NCBI RefSeq assembly: GCF_963920485.1
Contig: NZ_OY986431.1
Location: 2,170,001 to 2,234,000, forward strand
Source: Cyanobium usitatum str. Tous
GTDB lineage: Bacteria; Cyanobacteriota; Cyanobacteriia; PCC-6307; Cyanobiaceae
Direction of reading: 5' to 3'
DNA length: 64,000 nt
A model generated the notes under the pieces. It was not told the origin of the DNA, did no database searches, and was given only the letters and a program-made list of their open reading frames with translations. Each line of letters opens with the position of its first letter. Positions within the stretch are counted from its first letter, which is position 1. The translations under genes and the position numbers were made by a program. Below are positions 26,401 through 42,745 of the stretch, one piece after another.

Positions 26401-26414
<14 letters not shown>
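24918..26414 (+). CDS. manC: mannose-1-phosphate guanylyltransferase / mannose-6-phosphate isomerase
   Basis: A 498-residue two-domain enzyme. The nucleotidyltransferase domain has the pyrophosphorylase motif ILCGGTGTRLWPLSRASYPK (residues 16-35), FVEKPDRATAEQF and the WSDVGSWSALWE block. The C-terminal cupin domain (RPWGSYDGVTEGERWQVKRI, then LQMHHHRAEHW) is the type II isomerase. It makes GDP-mannose for surface polysaccharide and fucose. I start at the ATG at 24918; a GTG at 24885 extends the frame. The 3' end overlaps glmS by 14 nt. Confidence 0.9.
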
Positions 26415-28320
<1,906 letters not shown>

Positions 28321-28346
28321 AGGCCTGGGCCAGCGAGGAGCGCAAC

Positions 28347-28373
28347 AAAAAAGCCCGGCTAAAGGCCGGGCTT
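28347..28373 (-). terminator. intrinsic terminator downstream of psaC
   Basis: On the minus strand AAGCCCGGCC-TTTA-GCCGGGCTT forms a 9-bp GC-rich hairpin, followed at once by a T run (TTTTTTG). It lies 30 nt after the psaC stop and before glmS, so it separates the highly expressed psaC transcript from glmS. Confidence 0.85.
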
Positions 28374-28402
28374 GAGCTTATTGGCAACAGGGCCAATGAT
28401 CT

Positions 28403-28738
<336 letters not shown>

Positions 28739-28799
28739 TCATACGCCGGGGGGCGCCCAGCGGGGCGACCCGTAGAGTGCATCGACTCTCACAGCGGCC

Positions 28800-29042
28800 A
28801 TGTCCCAGGAAGCGATCTACGAGAAAGTGCGCTCGATCGTTGCCGAGCAGCTCAGCGTTGACGCTGGGGAAGTGAAGCCCGAATCAAACTTTCAGAATGA
28901 TCTGGGTGCCGATTCCCTCGACACCGTCGAGTTGGTAATGGCTCTGGAAGAAGCATTTGACATCGAAATTCCTGACGAAGCTGCCGAAGGCATTACCACC
29001 GTTGGCGATGCCGTCAAGTTCATTCAGGACAAGCAGGCCTGA
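28800..29042 (+). CDS. acpP: acyl carrier protein
   Basis: An 80-residue acidic protein; Ser39 in [17 protein letters not shown] takes the phosphopantetheine arm. It carries growing acyl chains in fatty-acid synthesis. fabF follows after 8 nt and tkt soon after, an order typical of picocyanobacteria. Confidence 0.97.
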   Translation: MSQEAIYEKVRSIVAEQLSVDAGEVKPESNFQNDLGADSLDTVELVMALEEAFDIEIPDEAAEGITTVGDAVKFIQDKQA

Positions 29043-29050
29043 GCCACCCC

Positions 29051-30298
29051 ATGGTGCAGGGTCTCCAGCGCGTCGTCGTCACCGGTCTCGGCGCGATCAC
29101 ACCGATCGGTAACGACGTCTCCAGCTACTGGGAGGGTCTGAGCACGGCGCGCAATGGCGTGGCGGGCATCACTCTTTTTGATGCCAGTCGTCACGCCTGT
29201 CGCTTCGCAGCTGAAGTTAAAGATTTTGACCCCTCCGGCTGGCTCGAGCTGAAGGAATCCAAGCGCTGGGATCGCTTTTGTCAGTTTGGGGTAATCGCCG
29301 CCAAGCAAGCAGTTGCCCATGCGGGACTCACCATTGATGAGTCCAACCAACATCGGGTTGGCACGGCCATCGGCTCCGGCGTTGGCGGCCTGCTGATGAT
29401 GGAAACCCAGGCCCACGTGCTCAAGGATCGGGGCCCGGATCGGGTGAGTCCGTTCTGCGTGCCGATGATGATCCCCAACATGGCCACTGGCCTCACGGCG
29501 ATTGCCCTTGGTGCCAAGGGTCCCAGCAGTGCGGTAGCCACCGCCTGCGCCGCCGGCTCCAATGCCATCGGTGATGCCTACCGGTTGATCCAGATGGGCC
29601 TAGCCGACGTGATGGTCGCTGGTGGTGCCGAATCGGCCATTACCCCTTTGGGAGTAGCGGGATTTGCCAGCGCTAAGGCGTTGTCCTTCCGCAACGACGA
29701 CCCCAGCACGGCCAGTCGCCCCTTCGACGCCGAGCGCAACGGCTTCGTGATCGGCGAAGGCGCCGGCGTAATTGTGCTCGAGAGCCTGGAGCACGCCCGG
29801 GCCCGCGGTGCCCAGATCCTGGCCGAGGTGGTGGGCTACGGCATGACCTGCGACGCCCACCACATCACCTCACCCACCCCTGGAGGGGTCGGCGGTGCCG
29901 AAGCCATGCGTCTTGCCCTCAAAGATGCCCGGCTTGAGCCAGAAGCCGTCGACTACGTCAACGCCCACGGCACCAGCACCCAGGCCAACGACAGCAACGA
30001 AACCTCCGCCATCAAGAGTGCCCTCGGGGATCGGGCATACCGCATACCCGTGAGCTCCACCAAGTCGATGACCGGCCACCTCCTAGGTGGCAGCGGCGGC
30101 ATTGAGGCGGTGGCAGCGGTGCTGGCTATTGAGCACAACCTGGTGCCACCTACCATCAATTACCAAAATCCGGATCCGGCCTGCGATCTGGATGTGGTTC
30201 CCAACCAGGCCAGGGAACACACCCTCAACGTGGTGCTCTCCAATTCCTTCGGGTTTGGCGGTCACAACGTCTGCCTGGCGTTCCGCCGCATGGCGTGA
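29051..30298 (+). CDS. fabF: beta-ketoacyl-ACP synthase II
   Basis: A 415-residue condensing enzyme. The catalytic triad is visible: Cys in [17 protein letters not shown], His in [14 protein letters not shown] and His in [15 protein letters not shown]; the C-terminus [15 protein letters not shown] is typical. It elongates malonyl-ACP with acyl-ACP. In operon with acpP upstream. Confidence 0.97.
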   Translation: MVQGLQRVVVTGLGAITPIGNDVSSYWEGLSTARNGVAGITLFDASRHACRFAAEVKDFDPSGWLELKESKRWDRFCQFGVIAAKQAVAHAGLTIDESNQHRVGTAIGSGVGGLLMMETQAHVLKDRGPDRVSPFCVPMMIPNMATGLTAIALGAKGPSSAVATACAAGSNAIGDAYRLIQMGLADVMVAGGAESAITPLGVAGFASAKALSFRNDDPSTASRPFDAERNGFVIGEGAGVIVLESLEHARARGAQILAEVVGYGMTCDAHHITSPTPGGVGGAEAMRLALKDARLEPEAVDYVNAHGTSTQANDSNETSAIKSALGDRAYRIPVSSTKSMTGHLLGGSGGIEAVAAVLAIEHNLVPPTINYQNPDPACDLDVVPNQAREHTLNVVLSNSFGFGGHNVCLAFRRMA

Positions 30299-30332
30299 GC
30301 CTCCTCCTCCCACTCCCCCACCTGCCTTAGCC

Positions 30333-32339
30333 ATGGTCGCCGCTCCCTCCACATCCGTCGAATCGCTCTGCGTCAACAGCATCCGCTTCTTAGCGATTGA
30401 CGCGATCAATAAGAGCAATTCGGGCCACCCCGGCCTGCCCATGGGCTGCGCCCCCATGGCCTTCGCCCTGTGGGACAAGCTGCTCAAGCACAACCCCAAG
30501 AACCCCAAGTGGTTTAACCGGGACCGCTTCGTGCTTTCAGCTGGCCACGGCTGCATGTTGCTTTACGCGCTGCTGCACCTCACCGGCTACGACTCGGTGA
30601 CCATCGAAGACATCAAGCAGTTCCGCCAGTGGGGCAGCCGCACCCCTGGTCACCCTGAAACCTTCGAAACCCCAGGAGTTGAGGTCACCACTGGACCTTT
30701 GGGTCAGGGCATCTCCAACGCCGTGGGCTTGGCGATCGCCGAAGCGCACCTGGCTGCCAAGTTCAACAAGCCCGGCTGCGACCTGGTTGATCACTACACC
30801 TACGTGATCATGGGCGACGGCTGCAACCAAGAAGGAGTGAGCGGTGAAGCCGCCTCCCTGGCCGGCCACCTGGGCTTGGGCAAGCTGATTGCCCTCTACG
30901 ACGACAACCACATCACCATCGACGGCAACACCTCGGTTTCCTTCACCGAGGACGTGCTGAAGCGCTACGAGGCCTATGGCTGGCACGTCCAGCACGTGGC
31001 TGATGGCAACACCGATGTGGCCGCCATTGCCCAAGCCATCGAGGCCGCCAAGGCCGTCACCGACAAGCCCAGCTTGATCAAGGTGACGACCACAATCGGC
31101 TACGGCTCGCCAAACAAAGCCAATACCGCTGGAGTGCACGGCGCGGCCCTAGGCGCCGACGAGGCAGAGCTGACCCGCAAAGCCCTCGACTGGAGCTACG
31201 GCGAATTTGAGGTTCCCCAGGATGCCTACGACCACTGGCGCCAAGCGATTACCCGCGGTGAAGCACTAGAAGCCGCCTGGAACGCCAGCCTGGCCACCTA
31301 TCGCAGCCAGTACCCAGCTGAAGCGGCTGAATTTGAGCGCCAGCTGCGCGGCGAGCTGCCCCAGGGTTGGGACGCTTCCCTGCCGAGCTTCAGCCCCGAA
31401 GACAAGGGTTTGGCCACCCGCATGCACTCCTACAACGCCCTTAACGCCTTCGGCCCCAACCTGCCCGAGCTGATTGGCGGCTCCGCCGACCTCACCCACT
31501 CCAACCTCACCGATATCAAGGGCGAAGCCAGCTTCCAGAAGGGTGGTGAGGCCAACCGCTATCTGCACTTCGGTGTGCGCGAGCACGCCATGGCAGCGAT
31601 CATGAATGGCATCGCTTACCACGGCAGCGGCCTAATCCCCTACGGCGGCACCTTCCTGGTGTTCGCTGGCTACATGATCGGCGCCATGCGCCTTTCGGCC
31701 CTGAGCGAGCTGGGCGTGATCTACGTGCTCACCCACGACTCGATCGGCCTGGGCGAAGACGGCCCCACCCACCAGCCGGTGGAAACCCTCGCCAACCTGC
31801 GCGCCATCCCCAACCTGCTGGTGATGCGCCCCGGCGATGGCAACGAGACCATGGGTGCTTATCAGGTGGCTGTCACCAACCGCAAGCGCCCCACCGTGCT
31901 GGCCCTCAGCCGCCAGGCCATGGCCAACCAGCCCGGTTCGGCTGCAGCCCATGTGGCCAAAGGTGGCTACATCCTGGAGGACAGCAATGGCACCCCAGAA
32001 CTGATCCTGATCGGCACCGGCACCGAGCTGGAGCTCTGCACCAAAGCCGCAGCCCAGCTGCGCGCCGAGGGCAAAAACGTGCGAGTGGTTTCGATGCCCT
32101 GCGTCGAGCTGTTCGAAGATCAGGATGCCGCCTACCGCGAGAGCGTGCTGCCCGCCGCCGTGCGCAAGCGGGTTGTGGTGGAAGCCTCGAGCTCCTTCGG
32201 CTGGCACAAGTACACCGGCTTCGATGGCGCCTGCATCTCGATCGACCGCTTCGGCGCATCCGCTCCCGGCCCGGTCTGCCTCGAGAAGTTTGGCTTCACC
32301 GTGGAGAACGTGGTGGCCACTGCCAAGGGGCTGGGCTGA
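30333..32339 (+). CDS. tkt: transketolase
   Basis: A 668-residue TPP enzyme of the Calvin cycle and pentose phosphate pathway. It has [11 protein letters not shown], the TPP/Mg motif [13 protein letters not shown] with the later DDNHITIDG, and the pyrimidine-domain [19 protein letters not shown]. Start at the ATG at 30333, preceded by a CTTAGCC spacer after fabF (34 nt gap). A strong terminator follows. Confidence 0.96.
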   Translation: MVAAPSTSVESLCVNSIRFLAIDAINKSNSGHPGLPMGCAPMAFALWDKLLKHNPKNPKWFNRDRFVLSAGHGCMLLYALLHLTGYDSVTIEDIKQFRQWGSRTPGHPETFETPGVEVTTGPLGQGISNAVGLAIAEAHLAAKFNKPGCDLVDHYTYVIMGDGCNQEGVSGEAASLAGHLGLGKLIALYDDNHITIDGNTSVSFTEDVLKRYEAYGWHVQHVADGNTDVAAIAQAIEAAKAVTDKPSLIKVTTTIGYGSPNKANTAGVHGAALGADEAELTRKALDWSYGEFEVPQDAYDHWRQAITRGEALEAAWNASLATYRSQYPAEAAEFERQLRGELPQGWDASLPSFSPEDKGLATRMHSYNALNAFGPNLPELIGGSADLTHSNLTDIKGEASFQKGGEANRYLHFGVREHAMAAIMNGIAYHGSGLIPYGGTFLVFAGYMIGAMRLSALSELGVIYVLTHDSIGLGEDGPTHQPVETLANLRAIPNLLVMRPGDGNETMGAYQVAVTNRKRPTVLALSRQAMANQPGSAAAHVAKGGYILEDSNGTPELILIGTGTELELCTKAAAQLRAEGKNVRVVSMPCVELFEDQDAAYRESVLPAAVRKRVVVEASSSFGWHKYTGFDGACISIDRFGASAPGPVCLEKFGFTVENVVATAKGLG

Positions 32340-32369
32340 TTCCCAACGGCTGAGCCCTACTTAGCCAGG

Positions 32370-32397
32370 AGCCCCGCCAATCTGGCGGGGCTTTTTT
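32370..32397 (+). terminator. intrinsic terminator after tkt
   Basis: AGCCCCGCCA-ATC-TGGCGGGGCT forms a perfect 10-bp GC-rich stem with a 3-nt loop, followed by TTTTTT. It ends the acpP-fabF-tkt operon ahead of the convergent katG. Confidence 0.92.
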
Positions 32398-32439
32398 AAT
32401 GGAAGCTCAGGAAGGGTGCATCAGGGGTGCAGCCACCGA

Positions 32440-34668
<2,229 letters not shown>

Positions 34669-34733
34669 TTAGAGAGGGCGATCAGGGGCAACCTGCGAGG
34701 GTCACAGTACTTAGCCGCGGCAGCCCGCCTGGC

Positions 34734-36270
<1,537 letters not shown>

Positions 36271-36281
36271 ACCTATCCAAC

Positions 36282-36872
36282 CTAGCTCTGCAGACCATTA
36301 AGTGCCGCGGCCACCACCCGGTGGTCGGGGTCGGCCTGGAGCTGCTGCAACAGGACCCTGGCCTCAGCAGCGCCCTGCTCCCGCACCAGGCGAGCCAGGA
36401 TTTCGGCCCCACCCACCCGCACCGTGCCATCGGCATCTGTAATCGCCATCGACGCCAGCTCCAGCAACCAAGCCGGATCAATGGCCGGCTGCTCAGCCAG
36501 AGCCGAAAGGATGCTGCAGCGCACCAGCCACTGCTGATCGGCTGCAAACACATCCCGCAGCAGGGGCCAGGCCCGCTCAAGGGAATGGCTCACCAGAGCA
36601 TTGGCCGCTTCGGCCCGCACATTGGCGTCCTCATCGCCCTGCATCGCGGCCACCAGCGCCTGCCAGCCGGCCTCGTTTTGCTTCACCCCAAGGCCGGCGC
36701 AGCTGAGCGAGCGCACCATGAACATGCTCTGCTCCAGCCCGAGCAGCAGTAAGGGCACGGCCTGCTCCAGCGGCACCTCCCGCAAACCCACCAGGGCGGG
36801 CATGGCCCGACTGGGGTCTCCGCAAAGGATGGCCTCACGCAGGGCCGCAAGATCGGGGGAGGGATTGGTCAT
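36282..36872 (-). CDS. HEAT-repeat protein
   Basis: A 196-residue protein built of about five alpha-helical HEAT repeats (AVPLLLLGLEQSMFMVRSLS, DEDANVRAEAANALVSH, QQWLVRCSILSALAEQPA, DGTVRVGGAEILARLV, DPDHRVVAAALNGLQ). In cyanobacteria such proteins include phycobilin lyases and scaffold proteins; no lyase signature is evident here. Start at the ATG at 36872, which overlaps the stop of the upstream DUF3188 gene (ATGA). It sits at the end of a four-gene coupled run. Confidence 0.75.
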   Translation of the reverse strand: MTNPSPDLAALREAILCGDPSRAMPALVGLREVPLEQAVPLLLLGLEQSMFMVRSLSCAGLGVKQNEAGWQALVAAMQGDEDANVRAEAANALVSHSLERAWPLLRDVFAADQQWLVRCSILSALAEQPAIDPAWLLELASMAITDADGTVRVGGAEILARLVREQGAAEARVLLQQLQADPDHRVVAAALNGLQS

Positions 36873-37087
36873 ACATCCCCATCGTGGCGCAGGGCCGCCA
36901 GCAGCTCGCGCCTTCGCCGCCGCCACCCCACGGCACTGGTTACCAGCAAGCCCGTGCCGATCAGCAGGGCTGGCAGAGCTGGAATCCGATCGACGCCGCG
37001 GCGCTGCAGCAGCACCAGCAGCGCCAGCAGGATCAACAGGGGCGAGGAGAGGGCCAGCAACCCCCGCAGCCAGGGCCTTTGCTTCAC
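36869..37087 (-). CDS. DUF3188-like small membrane protein
   Basis: A 72-residue protein with two hydrophobic helices (GLLALSSPLLILLALLVLL and ALPALLIGTGLLVTSAVGW) and a basic tail. It resembles the small cyanobacterial DUF3188 family of unknown role. The GTG at 37087 overlaps the stop of the M20 gene (GTGA), and its stop overlaps the HEAT gene start, so all three are translationally coupled. Confidence 0.7.
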   Translation of the reverse strand: MKQRPWLRGLLALSSPLLILLALLVLLQRRGVDRIPALPALLIGTGLLVTSAVGWRRRRRELLAALRHDGDV

Positions 37088-38316
37088 GGGCGCCGCTCCA
37101 TCCAGCGCAGCAGGCTCAAGGTGAGCACGCCAATGCCCACCGGCAGGGACGCTTCGTCGGGAGCAAAGCTGTTGCTGTGCAAAGGCGTGCAGCCCTGAGG
37201 CCCCGCCACCCCCAAGCGAAACATGGTGCCGCGGGTGCCAGCGAGCAATTCGGCGAAATCCTCTGCTCCCAAAGACGGCTGCTCGAGCCACTGCACCTGG
37301 GGGCGACCAAGCAACTCGACCCCAGCTTCAGCCACCAGCTCGGTGAGGGCAGGGTCGTTGTGTACAGGCGGTGAAATCACCCGATAGCGCACCCGGGCCT
37401 CGCCGCCATGGCCGCGGCAGAGGGCCTGCACCGTGTCTTCGATCCAGCCCGGCAGCTGGGCGTGCACGTCGGTGTCGAGGCAGCGCACCGTGCCCAGCAG
37501 ACGCACATGGTCAGCGATCACATTGAAAGCCTTACCGCCCTCGATCCGCCCAAAACTCACCACCACCGGGTGCAGGGCATCAAGGCGGCGGCTGATCGCC
37601 TCCTGCAGACCACTCACCACCCGCGCCGCAATCCAAATGGCGTCGGTGCTCTGGTGGGGCCGGGCGCCGTGGCCGCCCTCGCCCAGCACCTCCACCTCCA
37701 GCTCCCCGGCCGCCGCCGTGAGGCTGCCGCTGCGCACGCCGATCGTGCCCGCCGCCAGGCTGGGAAACACGTGCACACCAAACAGGGCTGCCACGCCGTC
37801 CATGGCGCCATCGGCCTTCATCCAGGCCGCCCCCTGGGCCGTTTCCTCAGCGGGCTGAAACAACAGCCGCACCCGGGCCGTGAGCAACTCGGGGTGGCGC
37901 TCGGCAAGCTCCGCCAGCAGGTAGGCCACCCCCAGTCCCACGGCGGTGTGCAGGTCGTGGCCGCAGGCATGCATCAAGCCCTGCTGGGTGGAGGCGTAGT
38001 CGAGGCCGGTGCGCTCCTCCACCGGCAGGGCATCCATATCCACCCGCAGGGCCACCAGGGGGGCGGGCAAGCCATCAGGCCCCTGCTCTGGCCCCAGCTC
38101 CGCCAGTACGCCGGTGCGACCGACCCCCTCGCGCACCTGCCAACCCCAGCGCCGCAGCTCACCTGCCACCAGGGCAGCGGTCTGCTGCTCATGGCCACTG
38201 AGCTCGGGGTGGCGATGGATATGACGCCGCAACTGGATCAGCTCCGGCAGCACCTCGGCCAGGGCCTGCTCAAGTCCCAAGGCCTGCCAATTCAAGCTGC
38301 AGGGTGTTGCCGTCAT
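37084..38316 (-). CDS. M20-family amidohydrolase
   Basis: A 410-residue metallopeptidase-like enzyme: RRHIHRHPELSGHEQ, the metal ligands LMHACGHDLHTAVGLG, the catalytic Glu pair in LFQPAEETAQGAAWM and the late His in GCTPLHSNSF. It groups with N-acyl amino acid / hippurate / IAA-conjugate hydrolases that split amide bonds of acylated amino acids. I start at the ATG at 38316; upstream the open frame overlaps the TPR gene. Confidence 0.88.
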   Translation of the reverse strand: MTATPCSLNWQALGLEQALAEVLPELIQLRRHIHRHPELSGHEQQTAALVAGELRRWGWQVREGVGRTGVLAELGPEQGPDGLPAPLVALRVDMDALPVEERTGLDYASTQQGLMHACGHDLHTAVGLGVAYLLAELAERHPELLTARVRLLFQPAEETAQGAAWMKADGAMDGVAALFGVHVFPSLAAGTIGVRSGSLTAAAGELEVEVLGEGGHGARPHQSTDAIWIAARVVSGLQEAISRRLDALHPVVVSFGRIEGGKAFNVIADHVRLLGTVRCLDTDVHAQLPGWIEDTVQALCRGHGGEARVRYRVISPPVHNDPALTELVAEAGVELLGRPQVQWLEQPSLGAEDFAELLAGTRGTMFRLGVAGPQGCTPLHSNSFAPDEASLPVGIGVLTLSLLRWMERRP

Positions 38317-38330
38317 TCGAGGGCCATCGT

Positions 38331-39107
38331 TCAGGGGGCCAAAGCGAGGAATTGCGCCAAAGCTTCCACCGGCTCGGGGGGCCAGCGCCGCGTCGAAAGC
38401 AACCATTCTTGCTGCCGGTAGCGGGGATCGAGGCCAGAGGCGGCCGCCCAGTTGCTTTCGGCCTCACCGCGAGCCCCCTTCTGCCAGAGCAGCGCCGTGA
38501 GGCCAGCTCGGGCATCCGCAAACAGGGGATAGCGGCGGATCAGGTTGCGCAGCTGCCGCTCGGCCTCGGCGCGATCGCCCAGCTGGAAGGCCGCCAGGGC
38601 AGCGCTGGAGCGGGCCATGGCGAAGCCTGGCCTAGCCAGGGAAGCGGCCTCAAAGCAACTTCGCGCCTCCTGCCAGTCGCCCAGGGAGCCCTGCACGTTG
38701 CCGAGGTTGTAGAGGGCCGAGGCGCGCGGTTCACCCGCTTCCTGCGGGGCGCGCTCCAGGATCCAGCGGTAGTCGGCTTCGGCGGCAGCCCACTGGCCCA
38801 AGGCCTCCTCGGCTGTGCCGCGATTGAGGTGGGGATCGGGGCTATCGCCGTCGAGCTGCATCGCCTTGGTCTGGTCAGCGATGGCGGCGCGGGGATCGCC
38901 CAGGGCCAGCTGCACATTGCCCCGATTGCTCCAGGCCGCCGCATCGCCTGGGGCCACCTCCAGCACCTGGTTCCAGAGGGGTAGGGCCTCATCAAAGCGC
39001 CCCTGCCGGCTGGCGCTGAGGGCCTGATCAAACAGCTGGGGCAGCAGCAGCTGCAGGCCCAGCAGCAAGGAAAACAACGTAGGAATCATGGTTGGCATGC
39101 TGGTCAT
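38331..39107 (-). CDS. TPR-repeat protein with N-terminal signal or anchor
   Basis: A 258-residue protein. An N-terminal hydrophobic stretch ([17 protein letters not shown]) suggests a signal peptide or anchor. At least four tetratricopeptide repeats follow ([60 protein letters not shown]). It is probably a periplasmic or thylakoid-lumen scaffold. The ATG at 39107 overlaps the ruvB stop (ATGA). Confidence 0.8.
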   Translation of the reverse strand: MTSMPTMIPTLFSLLLGLQLLLPQLFDQALSASRQGRFDEALPLWNQVLEVAPGDAAAWSNRGNVQLALGDPRAAIADQTKAMQLDGDSPDPHLNRGTAEEALGQWAAAEADYRWILERAPQEAGEPRASALYNLGNVQGSLGDWQEARSCFEAASLARPGFAMARSSAALAAFQLGDRAEAERQLRNLIRRYPLFADARAGLTALLWQKGARGEAESNWAAASGLDPRYRQQEWLLSTRRWPPEPVEALAQFLALAP

Positions 39108-40186
39108 GCGGCCGCATTAGCCGGCCAGCCCAGGTGGTTGCGGCCCGCCGGGGTAACCAGCCGTCCCCGGGGGGTGCGCTGCAGAAAACCCAACTGCAAC
39201 AGGTAGGGCTCCACCACCGCTTCAAGGGTGGCGGAATCTTCGCCGAGACCAGCGGCCAGGGTGTCGAGGCCCACGGGGCCGCCGCCGTAGCCCTCGAGCA
39301 TCAGGGTCAGCAAGCGCCGGTCACTGGCATCGAGGCCGCGGTCGTCGACGCGATGCAGGCTGAGGGCCTCGGCCACCAGGGGGGCGCCGATGCGGCCATG
39401 GCCCCGCACCGAAGCCACATCGCGCACCCGACGCAGCAGGCGATTGGCGATGCGGGGGGTGCCGCGACAGCGGCGGGCAACTTCCAGGGCAGCCCCACCA
39501 TCCAGCTTGATCTTCAGCAGGCCAGCGGCCCGCTCCACAATTTGCTGAAGTTCATCGAGCCCGTAAAACTCAAGCCGCTGAATCAGGCCAAAGCGATCCC
39601 GCAGCGGTGAACTCAGCGATCCGGCCCGGGTGGTGGCGCCAACAAGCGTGAAAGGTGGCAGATCCAGGCTGCGGGTGCGGGCTGTCGTGCCCTTACCCAC
39701 GGTGAGATCGAGGCGGTAATCCTCCATCGCTGGATAAAGAATTTCCTCGGCCACCCGGTTGAGCCGATGAATCTCGTCGATGAACAGCAGCTCATGGGGC
39801 TGCAGGTTGACCAGCAGGCCAACGATGTCGCGGGGGCGCTCCAGGGCCGGGGCGCTGGTGATGCGGCAGCGCACCCCCAACTCCTCGGCCAGCACCAAAG
39901 CCATGGTGGTTTTGCCCAGGCCCGGTGGGCCGTAGAGCAGCACGTGGTCGAGGGCCTCCTGGCGGGCGCGGGTGGCCTCCACCGCAATGGCCAGCACCTG
40001 CTTGAGCTCGCTCTGGCCGATGTAATCGGCCAGGCGCTTGGGGCGGAGACTGTCTTCCCGGTGCAGGCCACTGGCCGCGGCGGGGACCTCCTCGAGCACG
40101 GGAGCGGGGTCCACAAAGCGCGCTGGTGGCTCGTCGCGGCTGGGGCGGCCGCGGGGCGCCGTGGATCCCGAGGAGACGATGGCCAT
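39104..40186 (-). CDS. ruvB: Holliday junction branch migration helicase RuvB
   Basis: A 360-residue AAA+ ATPase: Walker [16 protein letters not shown], Walker [12 protein letters not shown], sensor [10 protein letters not shown] and arginine finger SPLRDRFGL, then a winged-helix C-terminal domain ([30 protein letters not shown]). It drives branch migration with RuvA. Divergent from smpB. Confidence 0.96.
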   Translation of the reverse strand: MAIVSSGSTAPRGRPSRDEPPARFVDPAPVLEEVPAAASGLHREDSLRPKRLADYIGQSELKQVLAIAVEATRARQEALDHVLLYGPPGLGKTTMALVLAEELGVRCRITSAPALERPRDIVGLLVNLQPHELLFIDEIHRLNRVAEEILYPAMEDYRLDLTVGKGTTARTRSLDLPPFTLVGATTRAGSLSSPLRDRFGLIQRLEFYGLDELQQIVERAAGLLKIKLDGGAALEVARRCRGTPRIANRLLRRVRDVASVRGHGRIGAPLVAEALSLHRVDDRGLDASDRRLLTLMLEGYGGGPVGLDTLAAGLGEDSATLEAVVEPYLLQLGFLQRTPRGRLVTPAGRNHLGWPANAAA

Positions 40187-40248
40187 GCAGCGAGGGTACC
40201 GGGGGCTCCCTAGGGTCGGTAGATCAAGGGGACGGTTGCGGAGCAGCG

Positions 40249-40746
40249 ATGGCCAAGGGCGGGGGCAAGAAGAGCGCTAAGGCCCAGCGCGATGCCGCCA
40301 ACAAGCTGCTGGCCGACAACCGCTTTGCCAGGCATCAATACGAAATCCTGGAAACCCTGGAGTGCGGCCTGGAGCTATTTGGCACCGAGGTGAAGTCGAT
40401 CCGGGCCGGGCAATCAAACCTGCGCGATGGCTTCTGCCTGATTCGCAAAGGCGAACTGCAACTGCACAACGTGCACATTTCGCCCCACAGCCATGCCAGC
40501 GCCTTTTTCAACCACGAGCCGTTGCGGGTACGCAAATTGCTGGCCCACCGCCGCGAAATTGACAAAATGCGGATTGCCTTAGATCAAAAAGGCCTCACCC
40601 TGATCCCCCTGAACCTGCACCTCAAGGGCTCCTGGATCAAGCTGACCATCGGTCTGGCCAAGGGCCGCAAGCTGCACGACAAGCGTCACGAGGAGCGGCG
40701 CAAGCAGGACATCAAGGACGCCAAGGCCGCAATCGCCCGGCTCTAA
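40249..40746 (+). CDS. smpB: SsrA-binding protein SmpB
   Basis: A 165-residue protein with the OB-fold core [29 protein letters not shown] and the C-terminal tail [20 protein letters not shown]. It delivers tmRNA to stalled ribosomes. Start at the ATG at 40249 (MAKGGGKK). The stop is directly followed by a palindrome. Confidence 0.95.
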   Translation: MAKGGGKKSAKAQRDAANKLLADNRFARHQYEILETLECGLELFGTEVKSIRAGQSNLRDGFCLIRKGELQLHNVHISPHSHASAFFNHEPLRVRKLLAHRREIDKMRIALDQKGLTLIPLNLHLKGSWIKLTIGLAKGRKLHDKRHEERRKQDIKDAKAAIARL

Positions 40747-40767
40747 TTCCGTACAGGTTGTACGGAA
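40747..40767. repeat. 9-bp perfect inverted repeat, family copy 1
   Basis: TTCCGTACA-GGT-TGTACGGAA lies directly after the smpB stop and 4 nt before the end of the kinase gene. A variant with the same core (CCGTACAGG..TGTAC) lies at 46700-46726, also between convergent genes. No T run follows on either strand, so it is not a standard terminator. Confidence 0.8.
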
Positions 40768-40771
40768 CCAG

Positions 40772-42745
40772 TCAGTTCACTGGCGGTGGCACGGGCGGCA
40801 GGGGATCGGCGTCTGGCTGGGGAGGCTCTAGCGGGGCCGCCGGCGCCGGCGGTGAGGGTTCGGGGACGGCCACCGGCGCCATCTCGACAGGGGGCGGATC
40901 GGCCCGCAACGACAGGGTGATCAGGGCCGGCGCCACGCCCTCGTTGGTCACCAGCAGCTGCACTGGGGAGTTCTTCTGCACCCCCAGACTGACAACCCGC
41001 AGGGGCCCCTTGGCTTCCAGCAGCTCGCCATCGGCACTAAACACACTCATCTGCATCAAGGGCGAGCCGTTCACGCCCAGCACCAGGCGATAGCCCGGCG
41101 GCAACCGCACCGGGAACAGCCGGGCACCACCAGCCTCCACCTGGGCTGAAATCACCTGGGTTGCCTGGGCCTGGGCCTGAATCGCCTCGATCTGCACGTT
41201 GGCCAGGCCCTGCTCCGCCGCGGCAAACCAAAGCTGGCGAAAGGGCTCGGCCGGGATGTCAGCGCCGGAGCGGCCGGGCAGCAGGCTCTGGGCACTACCC
41301 GACACCAGCTGGCGCAACACCGCTGAACTGAGTCCCTGGCTAACCAGGGCCTGCTGACGCCTCTCCCAGTCGCCGTTTGTGTAGGAACCCAAGCGGCGCC
41401 GAATCTCGAGGGGAAGTTGCTCCACCCGAGCTAGCCACTCCTCTGCAAGCTCATTCCAAACCTTGCGCAGAGGGGAGTCGTCGAGGGAATCGCTGGGCAG
41501 GCGGCCGCCCCGCTCCGGAAACTGGGCCAGCAGGCTGGCATCCACCAACTTCAAGAACCAGCCCCGATCCACCTGCATGGCCCGCAGCCGGTTGAGCAGC
41601 TGCTGGCGCTGATCCACCTCCGCCGGCGGCAGACTGTTGGGCAACTGCAGGGCCGCATCGGGGGTGGGCAGGGTCAGGCGGCCGCGGCTCAGCCACCACC
41701 AGCCCAGGGCGGTGCCCACAACGGCCGACAGCACCAGGGCAATCACCACCGGCCAGACGCCTCCTTCAGCGACCTCCTCGCGCTCCTCCAAGCGGCTACG
41801 CAGGGCGGCGGGCGAAGGCGGCTGGGGTGAAGGCGGCTGGGGCGGCTCCGGAGCGGGTTCAGCAGGAGCTGCAGGTGCAGGTGCTGGTGCTGGTGCTGGA
41901 GGTGGTGGGTGCACCAGGGCGACGGTGCGGTCGGCGCGGGGCACCGGACCGGTGCTCTCTGGCATGGGTATAGCCTGAAAGGCGGCCAGGGCCTGGGAAG
42001 CGGAAGCAAAGCGCTCGCCAGGCTGGCGCTCCAGCAGGCGGCTGATTTGGGCCTGCAAGGCCGGTTCAGCAGTGAGGGCCGCCGGCCAACGCCAGGCCAT
42101 GGTGACCGGATCCAGTAGCCGGGCGGGCTCCTCGCCGCTAAGCAGCACTAGGGCCACCACGCCGAGGGCATGCAGATCCATCCAGGGCTCTGGCTCGGCG
42201 ACCCGAACCCGCTCGGGAGGGGCGTAGCCCGGGGTGGCGGCGGCCGTGCCTGCCACCAAGCCGAAATCGAGCAACACCGGCAGCCCGTCGCTGTCGCGGC
42301 GCAGCAGGTTGGCGGGGCTGAGGTCGCCGTGCACCAGCTGCTGGCTATGCAATACGGCCAGCACCGGCAGCAGCTGGCGCAGCAGCAGCAGCACCTCGCC
42401 GGCACCAAACACCAATTGGCGCTCGGCACGGGCCTGCAGCAGCAGTTGGTAGGTGCGGCCGGCCTGCCACTCGCGCACCAGCCACAAACCCTCCTGAGCC
42501 TCAATGGCCGCCCCGAGCCGGGGCACCTGGGGATGGAGCAGCCCTTGCAGCCGGCCCCAGAGCAGGCGCGCCCGAGCCGGGTCGATGGCTGGGCCCAGCA
42601 GCCGCAGAGCCATCGGCGCCTCGGTGGCTAGCTGATCGCTAGCGCGCCAGAGTTCCCCCTGGGGTGCCTCCCCCGGCGGAGCCGAGCTAAGGCGTTGCTC
42701 AAGCCGGTAGCGCTCGCCGATCAACTGACCCGCCTGCACCGCCAT
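40772..42745 (-). CDS. serine/threonine kinase-like membrane protein
   Basis: A 657-residue protein. An N-terminal protein-kinase fold (about residues 10-260) has LVHGDLSPANLL as catalytic loop, LLDFGLV as metal site and YAPPERV as APE-like segment. The VAIK lysine is replaced by Arg48 (MALRLL) and no glycine loop is clear. A Pro/Ala-rich linker, one membrane helix (VWPVVIALVLSAVVGTALGW) and a ~300-residue extracytoplasmic part ending in a Pro-rich tail follow. It may be a weak kinase or a pseudokinase sensor. The ATG at 42745 overlaps the cysteine synthase stop. Confidence 0.8.
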   Translation of the reverse strand: MAVQAGQLIGERYRLEQRLSSAPPGEAPQGELWRASDQLATEAPMALRLLGPAIDPARARLLWGRLQGLLHPQVPRLGAAIEAQEGLWLVREWQAGRTYQLLLQARAERQLVFGAGEVLLLLRQLLPVLAVLHSQQLVHGDLSPANLLRRDSDGLPVLLDFGLVAGTAAATPGYAPPERVRVAEPEPWMDLHALGVVALVLLSGEEPARLLDPVTMAWRWPAALTAEPALQAQISRLLERQPGERFASASQALAAFQAIPMPESTGPVPRADRTVALVHPPPPAPAPAPAPAAPAEPAPEPPQPPSPQPPSPAALRSRLEEREEVAEGGVWPVVIALVLSAVVGTALGWWWLSRGRLTLPTPDAALQLPNSLPPAEVDQRQQLLNRLRAMQVDRGWFLKLVDASLLAQFPERGGRLPSDSLDDSPLRKVWNELAEEWLARVEQLPLEIRRRLGSYTNGDWERRQQALVSQGLSSAVLRQLVSGSAQSLLPGRSGADIPAEPFRQLWFAAAEQGLANVQIEAIQAQAQATQVISAQVEAGGARLFPVRLPPGYRLVLGVNGSPLMQMSVFSADGELLEAKGPLRVVSLGVQKNSPVQLLVTNEGVAPALITLSLRADPPPVEMAPVAVPEPSPPAPAAPLEPPQPDADPLPPVPPPVN

